From the NCBI GenBank assembly GCA_041484845.1, contig JBGPIK010000085.1, forward strand, positions 1 through 19,610: a stretch of DNA of 19,610 bases, written 5' to 3'. The notes beneath the pieces are model-generated. The model did not search any database. It was not told the DNA's origin and saw nothing but the letters and a program-made list of their open reading frames with translations. The stretch is from JBGPIK01 sp041484845 (GTDB lineage: Bacteria > Desulfobacterota > Binatia > UBA9968). Of the stretch, positions 8,889 through 16,603 are shown in pieces. Position numbers and translations under genes: made by a program. Each line of letters opens with the position of its first letter. The stretch's first letter is position 1.

Positions 8889-9689
8889 CTACGTTCCGAT
8901 ACGCACCGGATCGACCACGTCTTGCACGGAACGAATAATTGAAAGGGCGGTCAACTTCCCGGTCCTGGGATTTTCACTGGGGACATTTTCGATGTGGATC
9001 TGCAGCCGGCCGAATTCACCTTCCACCTCGATATCGTGGCAATTTCGCTTGAGCCCGGGGACGGCAACAATGCGAATTCGGGTTTGGTCGGGGCCGATGC
9101 CCGCCAGGCTTACAGCTGCACAGACATTGACATTGGCGGGAAACCCCTTGCAGGCTTCGCGCGCCGTCCCCGAAAATACTTCCTTTTCCTCCTTCAAGCC
9201 CACCAGCGAAATGCCATGGCGGACCAAATAGGGCGCGCCTTCCAAGCCGTTGGGCGGCTTGCGCGTGGTCATTGTAACGTGAGTAACGGCGCCAACACAC
9301 GCAGACTTGATTCCATCTAATCCGGCGATCGCTCCCGAAGGGACATAAAGTCGGCAACCGCTATGCCGCGATTGGGCTATAATGTCCGGATGGTCGAGGA
9401 GCGCGCCAACGCTTATGACCATCAGATCCTTTCCCGCGGCGAAGACCTGCTGCGCCAGCGGCTCAACCACCGAGCCGCCGGCGGCCTCGACGATCAGGTC
9501 CGCAGCCGCAATCAGCTCGCTTAAAGACATATACGGCGGCGGGCTCGCGAACGTCGCAAGAAACTCACGCGCGCTTGGCTCAGTGCGGCTGGTGACGCCG
9601 GCAATGCGCACCTTAAGCTTTCCGCTTGCCACGGCCATGATCAATGCCCGTCCGATGGCCCCGCACCCGACGATACCGATGGATGTCAT
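8889..9689 (-). CDS. nadX: L-aspartate dehydrogenase-like protein (NadX family)
   Basis: This 266-aa protein matches the NAD(P)-dependent aspartate dehydrogenase family in length and layout. The Rossmann motif GIVGCGAIG is at 5-13, VPSGAIAGLDGIK at 116-128, and GFPANVNVCAAVSLAG at 182-197. KRNCHDIEVEG carries His218 at the place of the family's catalytic His, followed by FGRLQIHIENVPSENPRTGKL. Family members oxidise L-aspartate to iminoaspartate/oxaloacetate and may feed NAD synthesis (nadX next to nadA/nadB). Here there are no nad genes; the partners are a ThDP enzyme and a transporter, so a catabolic role, perhaps on an aspartate analogue, is inferred. ATG at 9689 is the first codon after a good promoter; no strong Shine-Dalgarno is visible. 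Confidence 0.88.
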   Translation of the reverse strand: MTSIGIVGCGAIGRALIMAVASGKLKVRIAGVTSRTEPSAREFLATFASPPPYMSLSELIAAADLIVEAAGGSVVEPLAQQVFAAGKDLMVISVGALLDHPDIIAQSRHSGCRLYVPSGAIAGLDGIKSACVGAVTHVTMTTRKPPNGLEGAPYLVRHGISLVGLKEEKEVFSGTAREACKGFPANVNVCAAVSLAGIGPDQTRIRIVAVPGLKRNCHDIEVEGEFGRLQIHIENVPSENPRTGKLTALSIIRSVQDVVDPVRIGT

Positions 9690-9721
9690 AAATAGGATTT
9701 TTTCACAAAGCCGTTTTCTTG

Positions 9722-9749
9722 ACTATCGTAAACAGGATTCGAATGTCAA
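9722..9749 (-). promoter_or_regulatory. Promoter of the nadX-ThDP-MFS operon
   Basis: On the minus strand a consensus -35, TTGACA (9749-9744), is followed after 16 bp by GATAGT (9727-9722; 4/6 to TATAAT). The -10 ends 32 bp before the nadX ATG. It sits in the 94-bp gap after the cox operon's DUF420 gene. It suggests that the three catabolic genes can be expressed apart from the oxidase operon upstream. No operator palindrome is evident. Confidence 0.55.
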
Positions 9750-9783
9750 CGAACGGCTGTACGCGCGTCCGGCAAAGCTGGAG

Positions 9784-10257
9784 TTATGCCGAGGCGGCGA
9801 GCCAATAAAGCATCCAGTAGACCACAACGCCGGTTACCGATACGTAAAGCCATACCGGAAATGTCCAGCGCGCGATCCGACGGTGGGCATCAAAGCGTTC
9901 GCGGAGTCCGCGGGTTAATGTGATCAAGGCTAGCGGCACAACCACGGCTGCCAGGATCGTATGGCTTAGCAGGATGGTAAAATAAATCGGCCGGACCCAA
10001 CCTTGCCCTTTGAACGGTATCGACCCTACTTGATAGTGGTAGGCAAGGTATGAAACCAGGAAAAGCGTCGAGCACACCAAGGCAGCGAGCATGCAGGTTT
10101 TGTGCGCCTGCCGGTTCTTGGACCGGATATAGAAGAACCCGCGGACCAAGAACACGGCGCTGAGTGAATTCAGGGCCGCATTGACGGTCGGCAAGTAGGC
10201 CGTCGAGATCAATGGGGGAAGATGTCGGGCGTTAACATTAGAATAAGGAAAAGACAC
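9784..10257 (-). CDS. DUF420 membrane protein, cytochrome oxidase assembly-associated
   Basis: This protein of up to 157 aa has four or five membrane segments and DUF420 hallmarks: PTVNAALNSLSAV at the start, RQAHKTCMLAA, SYLAYHYQVGS, ILLSHTILA, and an HRRIARWTFPVWLYVSVTG block near the end. DUF420 proteins (YozB/CtaM type) accompany heme-copper oxidase genes and are linked to oxidase maturation. The longest reading begins at a GTG (10257) and overlaps the subunit IV gene by 49 bp. A TTG at 10212 overlapping the subunit IV stop gives a start closer to the family's usual N-terminus. Neither start has a clear Shine-Dalgarno. It is the last gene of the cox operon. Confidence 0.85.
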   Translation of the reverse strand: MSFPYSNVNARHLPPLISTAYLPTVNAALNSLSAVFLVRGFFYIRSKNRQAHKTCMLAALVCSTLFLVSYLAYHYQVGSIPFKGQGWVRPIYFTILLSHTILAAVVVPLALITLTRGLRERFDAHRRIARWTFPVWLYVSVTGVVVYWMLYWLAASA

Positions 10258-10487
10258 AGAAGGAATGGACTCAACGCCACCAATCCCAAAGTGAGCCGTT
10301 CAAATTTAAGATGCATGAAGTAGAGCGCCACGAGCGCCGCTTTGGAAATCGCCATTGAGATGAGAAGGATGGCGATCGCCATCTTCGGTATGTGCATATA
10401 GATCACCGCGATCTCCAAAACCGTCAAGACAAGTAACCACCCGAACACGCCCATGTAATTGGGTTCCTTATGCGTGATTGCACTCAT
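10209..10487 (-). CDS. Cytochrome c oxidase subunit IV family protein
   Basis: This 92-aa protein has three membrane segments. It matches the bacterial subunit IV (CtaF/CyoD-like, prokaryotic COX4) pattern, with VFGWLLVLTVLEIAVIYM, then SKAALVALYFMHLKFE and a final hydrophobic segment ending in PDIFPH. KAALVALYFMHLKFE is the family's typical block. The subunit is small, non-catalytic and in the inner membrane, probably stabilising the complex. ATG 10487 is preceded by CAGGAG at good spacing. It follows the second subunit III gene by about 20 bp and overlaps or abuts the DUF420 gene. Confidence 0.9.
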   Translation of the reverse strand: MSAITHKEPNYMGVFGWLLVLTVLEIAVIYMHIPKMAIAILLISMAISKAALVALYFMHLKFERLTLGLVALSPFLLCLFLILMLTPDIFPH

Positions 10488-10508
10488 GAAATCGCTCCTG
10501 TTTCTCTC

Positions 10509-11117
10509 CTAGAGGAGGTAAACAAACGTGAAAATCAGTATCCAAACGAGATCGACGAAGTGCCAATAGAGACCGGCGATCTCCACATGTTTCGCTGCAT
10601 AACGGCCGCGTGAAACGGCGGCCAAAACACAGCTGTTATAGATGACGCCGCCGGTCACGTGCATACCGTGGAAACCGGTAAGTATAAAAAAAGTTGTCGC
10701 GAACAGATGCGTCGAGAAGGAAAGCCCGACTTCCGGCAAACGATGACCGATCAAGTGTGTCCATTCGTAGGCTTGGCATCCCAAAAAAAGTAAGCCGCCA
10801 AGAATGGTCAGTCCGAGGAACTTCTGGAATTTCGCCCGGTCGCCGTTTTGTATCGCCGATAGCGAAAGTACCATCGTAACGCTGCTGACGATCAGCAAAA
10901 AGGTCATAAACGCAGTTAGATTGATCCCCAGCACGTCTTTGGGCACCGGCCAGTTGCTGCTCGCGTGACGCAAGATTCCATAGCCCACGATCAAGCAGCC
11001 GAAGGACATCGCATCGCCGGCAAGAAAGAGCCACATCCCGAGCTTACCCCAATTCTCGGGCGTCAAGGGCGATTCCTGAGGTTCTGCTCCGGCGTGCATC
11101 ACAGCCGCTTCACTCAT
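10509..11117 (-). CDS. ctaE: Cytochrome c oxidase subunit III, second copy
   Basis: This 202-aa short subunit III has five membrane segments. Signature blocks are GKLGMWLFLAGDAMSFG at 24-40, GCQAYEWTHL, TGFHGMHVTGG, and GLYWHFVDLVWILIFTFVYLL at the end. In place of the usual SE/AE pair before MFF this copy has GD, so the conserved membrane Glu is Asp35. I recall a subclass of bacterial subunits III with Asp here. The reading frame is open further upstream, but ATG 11117 is chosen because AAGGAG lies 8 bp before it and it overlaps the previous stop (ATGA). It is part of the cox operon and differs clearly from the first subunit III, so it is not a recent duplicate. Confidence 0.92.
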   Translation of the reverse strand: MSEAAVMHAGAEPQESPLTPENWGKLGMWLFLAGDAMSFGCLIVGYGILRHASSNWPVPKDVLGINLTAFMTFLLIVSSVTMVLSLSAIQNGDRAKFQKFLGLTILGGLLFLGCQAYEWTHLIGHRLPEVGLSFSTHLFATTFFILTGFHGMHVTGGVIYNSCVLAAVSRGRYAAKHVEIAGLYWHFVDLVWILIFTFVYLL

Positions 11118-11401
11118 CTTCCATTCTCCTTGTAGTTCAAAGTAAGTTGAGCCAGAGGCTGCTCGCCTTCGACGCGATTTTCTTTCGCAGCCGCACGGCG
11201 GTACTTGTACACCAACCAGGCCCCAACACACGCCATCACGGTGTACGGGGTTGCCATTAAAAACAGGATACTCCAATTGTAAGCATCTCCCATCGGACCG
11301 CTGTCGCCCGTCAGACAGACCGAACAGGCACGCGCAATCGCTGGAGCGCGGATGACCGCCATCGCGGCAAGAGTTAAACTAAGTAATGTTTTTTGCTTCA
11401 T
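11114..11401 (-). CDS. Small membrane protein with CSVC motif, cox operon
   Basis: This small protein (95 aa from ATG 11401) has an N-terminal signal-like segment (TLLSLTLAAMAVIRAPAIA) ending just before ACSVCLTGDSG, then one membrane segment (SILFLMATPYTVMACVGAWLVYKYRRA) and a charged tail. The two Cys in CxxC spacing would lie at the outer face after signal cleavage. I have seen similar CSVCFG-type proteins beside cox genes in environmental genomes but know of no assigned function. Metal or copper handling, or an oxidase accessory subunit, is possible but unproven. A TTG five codons upstream is the alternative start. Its stop overlaps the ATG of the second subunit III, so the two are probably translationally coupled. 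Confidence 0.75.
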   Translation of the reverse strand: MKQKTLLSLTLAAMAVIRAPAIARACSVCLTGDSGPMGDAYNWSILFLMATPYTVMACVGAWLVYKYRRAAAKENRVEGEQPLAQLTLNYKENGR

Positions 11402-11452
11402 AACAGGCCCCGTCAAACGCTATCTCAATGATTTTTGGGTGTCAAATAAACA

Positions 11453-12118
11453 TCAAAAGAGATAAACCACACCATAAAGCACCGGCCACAATGCCACCAC
11501 AAATGTCCAGTACATGCCGCAGGTCTGCAAGCCGACGTGATGTTCGCGTGTAAAACGCCTTTTTTTTGCCAGCGCAAGAACAATCAGCAGCCACATAAGC
11601 GCGCCGATCACGTGCAAAGCGTGAAACCCGATAAGGGTATAGAACAGGCCGCCGTAGACGCTGCTCGAAAGCGTCAGGCCGAAATGAATCAGGCGAACCC
11701 ATTCAAAACCTTGAATCGCGAGAAAAATTCCGCCGCAAAGCGCCGTCAAGCTCAATAAACGAGTTAGTCTATCGCGGTTCCCGGCCGCAATGGCTCTGAG
11801 CCCCAGACGCATGGTAACCGCGCTCGTCACCAGGATCACCGTGTTCACGCCGGTCACACCTATCGGCAAACGCGGCTGGAAGGGCGGCGGCCAAACCGGA
11901 CTTCCTAAACGAAACACGATATAAGCGCCGATAAGCCCGGCAAAGAACATCGCCTCGGCACCAAGAAATATGAGCACCGCAAGCCATGCGTTGCTGCCTA
12001 CCGGTGCAATCGGGCGCACCGGGGGCGAGGGCGGCAATCCACCGCCGAATGCCGGTTGCTTGGCATCCGGAAGGAGTCGCGGTTCCTCTATCCTTCGAGC
12101 GTGGGCAGTCTGGGTCAT
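11453..12118 (-). CDS. ctaE: Cytochrome c oxidase subunit III, first copy
   Basis: This 221-aa protein begins with a Pro-rich hydrophilic N-terminus of about 43 residues, followed by five membrane segments. Subunit III blocks: FLGAEAMFFAGLIGAY with the conserved Glu55, AIQGFEWVRLI, TLIGFHALHVIGA, and a GMYWTFVVALWPVLYGVVYLF end. The subunit binds lipid near the oxygen path in subunit I and stabilises the complex. It starts 20 bp after the 41-aa gene, with only a weak Shine-Dalgarno. It is the more canonical of the two subunits III of the operon. The pair might assemble together as split halves of one function or might serve alternative enzymes; the sequence does not decide. Confidence 0.93.
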   Translation of the reverse strand: MTQTAHARRIEEPRLLPDAKQPAFGGGLPPSPPVRPIAPVGSNAWLAVLIFLGAEAMFFAGLIGAYIVFRLGSPVWPPPFQPRLPIGVTGVNTVILVTSAVTMRLGLRAIAAGNRDRLTRLLSLTALCGGIFLAIQGFEWVRLIHFGLTLSSSVYGGLFYTLIGFHALHVIGALMWLLIVLALAKKRRFTREHHVGLQTCGMYWTFVVALWPVLYGVVYLF

Positions 12119-12138
12119 GGAACAAGCTTTTCCGCGGA

Positions 12139-12264
12139 TTACTTAAAAATAAGGAAGGCGATGACCGCTGCGATATAGGTCAACGTCAGCAGGGCCAAAG
12201 CCAATCCGAGGCGGCGATTCCTAAGATTTCTTTCCGGAGACCTTCCTATAGCCACTTTGCTCAT
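12139..12264 (-). CDS. 41-aa single-span membrane protein, cox operon
   Basis: This short gene has ATG 12264 overlapping the ctaB stop (ATGA) and TAA at 12139. The product has a basic N-terminus (SPERNLRNRRLG) followed by one membrane segment (LALALLTLTYIAAVIAFLIFK), so an N-in orientation is expected. It resembles in size and shape the cytochrome oxidase small assembly proteins found near ctaG/cox genes in other bacteria, but homology cannot be judged at this length. Coupling to ctaB and position before subunit III support it being a real gene and not a chance reading frame. Confidence 0.7.
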   Translation of the reverse strand: MSKVAIGRSPERNLRNRRLGLALALLTLTYIAAVIAFLIFK

Positions 12265-13166
12265 AACGGCACTCGATTCAAAGCCAACACGATCAATAGT
12301 ACGGGCAGGTAAATCAATGAGGCCAATAGCAAACGCCGCGCGCCGCTCCTGGTCGATGCCATTGCCAACCTCACGCCGTTGGCCAACAGACCAAGGCCGA
12401 GAATCAACGCAACGACAAAGTAGATCGCGCCCGCGAGACCGAGGAGCGTCGGCAACAGACTCACCACGAGCAAGGCGGCGCAATGGAGGAGAATTTGCCG
12501 GTTTGCGCTATCCCCTTCCGGCTCAATCACTGGAAGGAACTTAATCCCCGCCTTGGCGAAATCCTCCCGATAAAGATGAGCAATCGCCAGCGTATGAGGC
12601 ACTTGCCAGAGGAACATGATTGCGAACAGCACCCATGCTTCCATGTCAAAACTACCGCGCGCTGCAACCCAACCGATCACCGGCGGCAACGCACCCGGCA
12701 CCGCCCCTACCGGCACGCAAAGGGCGCTTTTTCGTTTCATCGGCGTATAAAGAAGAAGATAAATTCCCGTGATCGAAGCGGCGACCCACGCGCTCTCCAG
12801 GTTAACCGCGAGCGCCAGATAGGCGAGTCCCGCGAGCGTTACCATACTGCCAAACCAAAGCGCCTCGCCCGGTTGAATCCGGCCGTCAGGAAGCGGACGA
12901 TGGCGTGTCCGCATCATCATGGCATCCGTATCGCGCTCGAGATATTGGTTCAGCGCCAGTGTGCCCCCGGCGGCGAGCGCGGTGCCGATAAGCATATGGA
13001 GAAGTTCTAGATAATTGGCGACCCGCTCCGAACCAACGTAAAAACCAACAAACGCCGTAACGAGAACCATCAGCACGATGCGCGGCTTCGTCAGTTCGAA
13101 AAAATCAGTAACCCGGCGGGAAACGCCGATCGCGGATACATCCAGGGCACCGGTGCTTAAGCTCAT
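12261..13166 (-). CDS. ctaB: Protoheme IX farnesyltransferase (heme O synthase)
   Basis: This UbiA-family prenyltransferase converts heme B to heme O by adding a farnesyl group, the first step to heme A. It has about nine membrane segments. Motif NQYLERDTDAMMMRTRHRPLP (about 74-94) is the Asp-rich prenyl-diphosphate/Mg site, YTPMKRKS follows, and AHLYREDFAKAGIKFLPV is the second conserved loop. The frame is open to 13235, but ATG 13166 is chosen: it overlaps the ctaA stop (ATGA), has AAGGAG upstream, and gives a 301-aa product of usual length (MSLSTGALDV...). The four-base overlap with ctaA fits joint production of heme A for the oxidase encoded around it. Confidence 0.95.
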   Translation of the reverse strand: MSLSTGALDVSAIGVSRRVTDFFELTKPRIVLMVLVTAFVGFYVGSERVANYLELLHMLIGTALAAGGTLALNQYLERDTDAMMMRTRHRPLPDGRIQPGEALWFGSMVTLAGLAYLALAVNLESAWVAASITGIYLLLYTPMKRKSALCVPVGAVPGALPPVIGWVAARGSFDMEAWVLFAIMFLWQVPHTLAIAHLYREDFAKAGIKFLPVIEPEGDSANRQILLHCAALLVVSLLPTLLGLAGAIYFVVALILGLGLLANGVRLAMASTRSGARRLLLASLIYLPVLLIVLALNRVPL

Positions 13167-14116
13167 ACCGAAAACTGCTCCTTCAAGAGCTCCGGCCCCG
13201 CCGAGGCCTTCAAAGTTGATGAAAAACGATAGCACCGTAAAGTCACTACTAAGCTCGTGGCCAGCATCAGCGCGCCGATGACCAGGTGCGTTGTCGTCAC
13301 AACCACGAGCGCGGCGAGGCTCAGCCTTAACAGAGAAGTAAATTTCCCGAAGTAGGACGCGACACCGAATGATAATTGCAGCAGCAAAAGGATCGCCAGC
13401 AATCGGGCGGGGCGCGTCAGCTTCGGCTGATCCGAGTGGGAGCGCAGGATCCGAACCCAGATGAGCAGCACATGCAGCACGACCATCGCGGCGAAGAACA
13501 AATGGGCGTCGAGCCGCTCGCCGGTGTGTCTAAGAACGGCGCCGAACACCGATTGAACGTAAATCACCGCCGTAGTGACCGCGCCCAGGCGCCGCAAGCG
13601 GACGCCATCGATCAAAGGCGCGTTTCGAAAGTTATTGCCCCACTCGGTGGACGTAAATACGGCTAGGCTTATGGTCAGAGCGAAGAAGGCCTGAGCGAAG
13701 GCGGCATGAATAATGGCTAGCGTGTGCTCGAGCAAAACGACCCGCAGACCACCGATGACTCCCTGCAGGATAACCAGCCCCAACGCAGCGATGCCCAGCC
13801 GGCGCAGCCAATCTCGCCGTTCGCGAATCCACAGCGTCAGGGCGAGCATGACCGTAAGCAAGCCGACCGACGATGCAACCAGACGATGGCTGTGCTCGTA
13901 AAAAATATTCCCGACCATTTTCGACCACGGATAGAGAAACATGTTGTAACCGAAGGTCGTCGGCCAGTCCGGCACGGCGAGTCCCGCGCCTTTGCTGGTC
14001 ACCAGACCGCCGATGAACAGCAGAGGAAAGGTTGCGCAAGCTAGGGTAACAGCCATGCGATGAGGCCAAACGGCTTCGCTACCGCGACTGCGCATGGGAT
14101 CTATGTTGACGGCCAT
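13163..14116 (-). CDS. ctaA: Heme A synthase (COX15/CtaA)
   Basis: This 317-aa membrane protein has about eight membrane segments. Early block TSKGAGLAVPDWPTTFG is the typical CtaA/COX15 signature, followed by NIFYEHSHRLVASSVG with paired His, EHTLAIIHAAFAQ, FGAVLRHTGERLDAHLFFA and late THLVIGALMLAT. These His residues are heme ligands in the two four-helix bundles. It oxidises the C8 methyl of heme O to make heme A. The gene sits 9 bp after coxA and overlaps ctaB, so heme A synthesis is built into the oxidase operon. ATG 14116 has no clear Shine-Dalgarno; a second Met at codon 8 is possible. Confidence 0.95.
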   Translation of the reverse strand: MAVNIDPMRSRGSEAVWPHRMAVTLACATFPLLFIGGLVTSKGAGLAVPDWPTTFGYNMFLYPWSKMVGNIFYEHSHRLVASSVGLLTVMLALTLWIRERRDWLRRLGIAALGLVILQGVIGGLRVVLLEHTLAIIHAAFAQAFFALTISLAVFTSTEWGNNFRNAPLIDGVRLRRLGAVTTAVIYVQSVFGAVLRHTGERLDAHLFFAAMVVLHVLLIWVRILRSHSDQPKLTRPARLLAILLLLQLSFGVASYFGKFTSLLRLSLAALVVVTTTHLVIGALMLATSLVVTLRCYRFSSTLKASAGPELLKEQFSV

Positions 14117-14125
14117 CGATTGACT

Positions 14126-15880
14126 TTAATGAGTGCGGGCGCCGGATCCGCTTTCCAAGTTTCGATCTTGCGGCAACCAATCTTCTTTCACCTCTGGGGA
14201 ACTGTATTCATAGGGGCCGCGGTAAACGACCGGCTGAACTTCGAAGTTTCCGTGCGGCGGCGGCGAAGACGCAACCCATTCCAGCGTGTTGGCCTGCCAG
14301 GGGTTTCGTTCGGCTTTCTTGCCCGAAAACAAACTCCAGAAAAAGTTAACCAGGAAGAAAATCTGCGCGGCCCCGAGACAGAAAGCCGACACCGTGATGA
14401 AAACATTCCAAGGCTGGAGCGGCAGCAGAAATTCATACTGCGTCGGGTTATAAATGCGCCGCATATGGCCGCCGACGCCGAGAAAATGCATGGGGAAGAA
14501 GGTCATGTTGAAGAAAATGTAAGTTAAGACGAAATGGATTTTCGCAAGAGGTTCGTTCATCATCCGGCCAAACATTTTGGGAAACCAATAGTATACGGCC
14601 GCGAACAGGGCGAAGATGTTCCCTGCCACGACGTAGTGAAAATGGGCGACAATATAATAACTGTCATGGATATAGATATCGACCGGTGTGGAAGCCATGA
14701 AGATGCCGCTCAGGCCGCCGATCAGGAAATTCGAAACGAATCCCAAGGCAAAGAGCATCGGCGAGGTTAAACGGATGCTCCCGCCCCAGATAGTGCCGAG
14801 CCAGTTGAAAACTTTGATGGCTGATGGGACGGCAATAACCATCGTCGTCATCATAAAGGCCGTGCCGAGCAGTGGATTCATGCCGCTGACGAACATGTGA
14901 TGGCCCCAAACCGTCCAGGAGAGAAACGCGATGGCGATCATGGAGAAGGCCATGGCGTGGTAGCCGAAGATCGGCTTACGGGAAAATGTCGAGAGAAGAT
15001 CCGAGGTCACCCCCATCGCCGGAAGAACCAAAATGTACACTTCAGGATGGCCAAAGAACCAGAACATATGTTGCCACAGAAGTGGCTCACCCCCGCCATC
15101 GGGAATAAAGAAGTTCGTCCCGAAGCTGCGATCGAAAAGGAGCATGGCCAAAGCGGCCGTCAAGACGGGAAGCGCGAGCAATAACAGGATCGCGGTGATA
15201 AACAGGGACCAGACCGTGAGGGGCATGCGGAAATAAGTCATGCCCGGCGCGCGCATGTTGACGATCGTTGTGATGTAGTTGATGGAGCCCATCAGCGATG
15301 ACGCGCTGAGAATCAAAAGGCTGATGATCCAAAGATTTTGTCCCCAATCGACGCCCGTGTACTGCGTCCGGGCCGAAAGCGGCGCATAGCCCGTCCAACC
15401 CGCGGCAGCGGGGCCGCCGGGAACGAAGAAAGCGGATAGCATGACGACGCCGGCTACCGCTCCCACCCAGAAGGAAAGCATATTCAATTTTGGAAAGGCC
15501 ATGTCCCGGGTGCCGATCATCAACGGAATTAGAAAGTTGCCGAAGCAACCGACCATGATCGGCATAACCACGAAGAAAATCATGATCGTGGCGTGCATGG
15601 TAAAGAGCGCGTTGTAGGTTTGGGGCGGAATGACTCCTCCGTACATATACGGTTCGGGAATCCAGTTGAATCCCGGCACAGCGGTCTCCGGCCACGCCAG
15701 CTCCCAGCGCACCATCATCGCCAGCGTTCCTCCAATCATCAACATCAAAAGCCCAAGGAACAGAAACTGGCGACCGATCATTTTGTGATCTAGCGAAAAA
15801 ACATAAGTGCGCCAGAAACCAGCCTCTTCGTGATGACTGGGCACGGCGTGCGCTACGTCGGCCGCTACGGTATCGCTCAT
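14126..15880 (-). CDS. ctaD: Cytochrome c oxidase subunit I (aa3/caa3 type)
   Basis: This 584-aa catalytic subunit has about 12 membrane segments. Ligands visible: His96 and His415 for low-spin heme a, His413 for heme a3, and His278, His327 and His328 for CuB. FFGHPEVYIL gives Glu280 and the cross-linking Tyr282, the type A1 pattern with a D-channel Glu. Asp126 in GTRDMAFPKLN and Lys356 in VPSAIKVFNW mark the D and K proton channels. DHKMIG near the N-terminus is typical. It reduces O2 to water and pumps protons across the inner membrane. The start ATG 15880 has GGAGGA about 10 bp upstream. The next gene, ctaA, begins 9 bp after its stop. Confidence 0.98.
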   Translation of the reverse strand: MSDTVAADVAHAVPSHHEEAGFWRTYVFSLDHKMIGRQFLFLGLLMLMIGGTLAMMVRWELAWPETAVPGFNWIPEPYMYGGVIPPQTYNALFTMHATIMIFFVVMPIMVGCFGNFLIPLMIGTRDMAFPKLNMLSFWVGAVAGVVMLSAFFVPGGPAAAGWTGYAPLSARTQYTGVDWGQNLWIISLLILSASSLMGSINYITTIVNMRAPGMTYFRMPLTVWSLFITAILLLLALPVLTAALAMLLFDRSFGTNFFIPDGGGEPLLWQHMFWFFGHPEVYILVLPAMGVTSDLLSTFSRKPIFGYHAMAFSMIAIAFLSWTVWGHHMFVSGMNPLLGTAFMMTTMVIAVPSAIKVFNWLGTIWGGSIRLTSPMLFALGFVSNFLIGGLSGIFMASTPVDIYIHDSYYIVAHFHYVVAGNIFALFAAVYYWFPKMFGRMMNEPLAKIHFVLTYIFFNMTFFPMHFLGVGGHMRRIYNPTQYEFLLPLQPWNVFITVSAFCLGAAQIFFLVNFFWSLFSGKKAERNPWQANTLEWVASSPPPHGNFEVQPVVYRGPYEYSSPEVKEDWLPQDRNLESGSGARTH

Positions 15881-15937
15881 CGTTCAATATCCTCCGTTTG
15901 ATCGCCTCGGATGACTTTGCTGAAGAATGGAATTTTA

Positions 15938-16603
15938 TTACTGCGGCTTGGCGGATAACTTTTCAGCCGCCCACTTCGCGTACTCTTCCGGAGTATCGAC
16001 ATAGAGCCACCCGATCATACCGGAGTGACCGAAGCCACAGAGCTGGGAGCACGCAATCTCGTACTTGCCCGGTTGGGTGGCTTCAAACCACACCAGAATA
16101 GACCGGCCTGGGACAGCGTCCTGCCTGAGTCGCAGGTTCGGCAGGAAAAAGCTGTGAATCACATCCTTAGAAGAAAGATGAACGCGCACAACTTTATGCA
16201 CGGGCACATGAATATCATTGTCGAACTGCACGTCATCGGCGGTGCCAAATTTTCGATCCGCGCCCGGATAGACCACCTCCCAGTTAAACTGCTTCGCTGT
16301 AACCTGAATTTCAAAATCGCTATCCGGCGCAAAACGTTTTACTTTAGCCCATGTCGACACGCTCATGAAGGAGAGAACCACCAAAATAGCGGCGGGGATG
16401 ATCGTCCAGACAATTTCCAGCGTCGTATTGCCGTGGCTGTAAGTCGCTCGCCGTCCTTCTTTCTGGCGGTACATCACCAAGAACAAGATCATCAAAAAGG
16501 TGACCAGAATAAACGTCGCCCCGGTAATATAGTAAATAAGATAGAAGAGCGAGTCGATTTCTCGCCCATACGTAGATACGTCTACTGGCAACCAGCGTAG
16601 CAT
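15938..16603 (-). CDS. ctaC: Cytochrome c oxidase subunit II (CuA subunit, no fused cytochrome c)
   Basis: This 221-aa protein has an N-terminal hairpin of two membrane segments (about 18-45 and 62-84) and a periplasmic cupredoxin domain. The CuA site is seen as His150 and CSQLCGFGHSGM with Cys185, Cys189, His193 and Met196; the usual Glu between the Cys is Gln187. QFNWEVVYPG (104-113) carries the aromatic region that accepts electrons from cytochrome c. There is no C-terminal CXXCH, so a separate cytochrome c or other donor is needed and none is encoded in the window. It is the first gene of the operon; AAGGA lies about 10 bp before ATG 16603. No convincing -35/-10 pair was found in the 90 bp between it and the MITE-like element. 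Confidence 0.96.
   Translation of the reverse strand: MLRWLPVDVSTYGREIDSLFYLIYYITGATFILVTFLMILFLVMYRQKEGRRATYSHGNTTLEIVWTIIPAAILVVLSFMSVSTWAKVKRFAPDSDFEIQVTAKQFNWEVVYPGADRKFGTADDVQFDNDIHVPVHKVVRVHLSSKDVIHSFFLPNLRLRQDAVPGRSILVWFEATQPGKYEIACSQLCGFGHSGMIGWLYVDTPEEYAKWAAEKLSAKPQ

Noticed and set aside
10509..11276. Longer subunit III reading starting upstream at 11276.
   Set aside because: The extra 53 residues lie inside the CSVC-protein gene, are Arg-rich and unlike the family, while ATG 11117 has a good AAGGAG and an ATGA overlap.
12261..13235. Longer ctaB reading starting at 13235.
   Set aside because: The extra 23 residues overlap ctaA and do not look like a CtaB N-terminus; ATG 13166 has AAGGAG and overlaps the ctaA stop.
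15087..15887. A 266-codon open frame on the minus strand over coxA.
   Set aside because: It is a shadow of the unmistakable subunit I gene and is rich in Arg/His as expected for an out-of-frame reading of GC-rich membrane-protein DNA.
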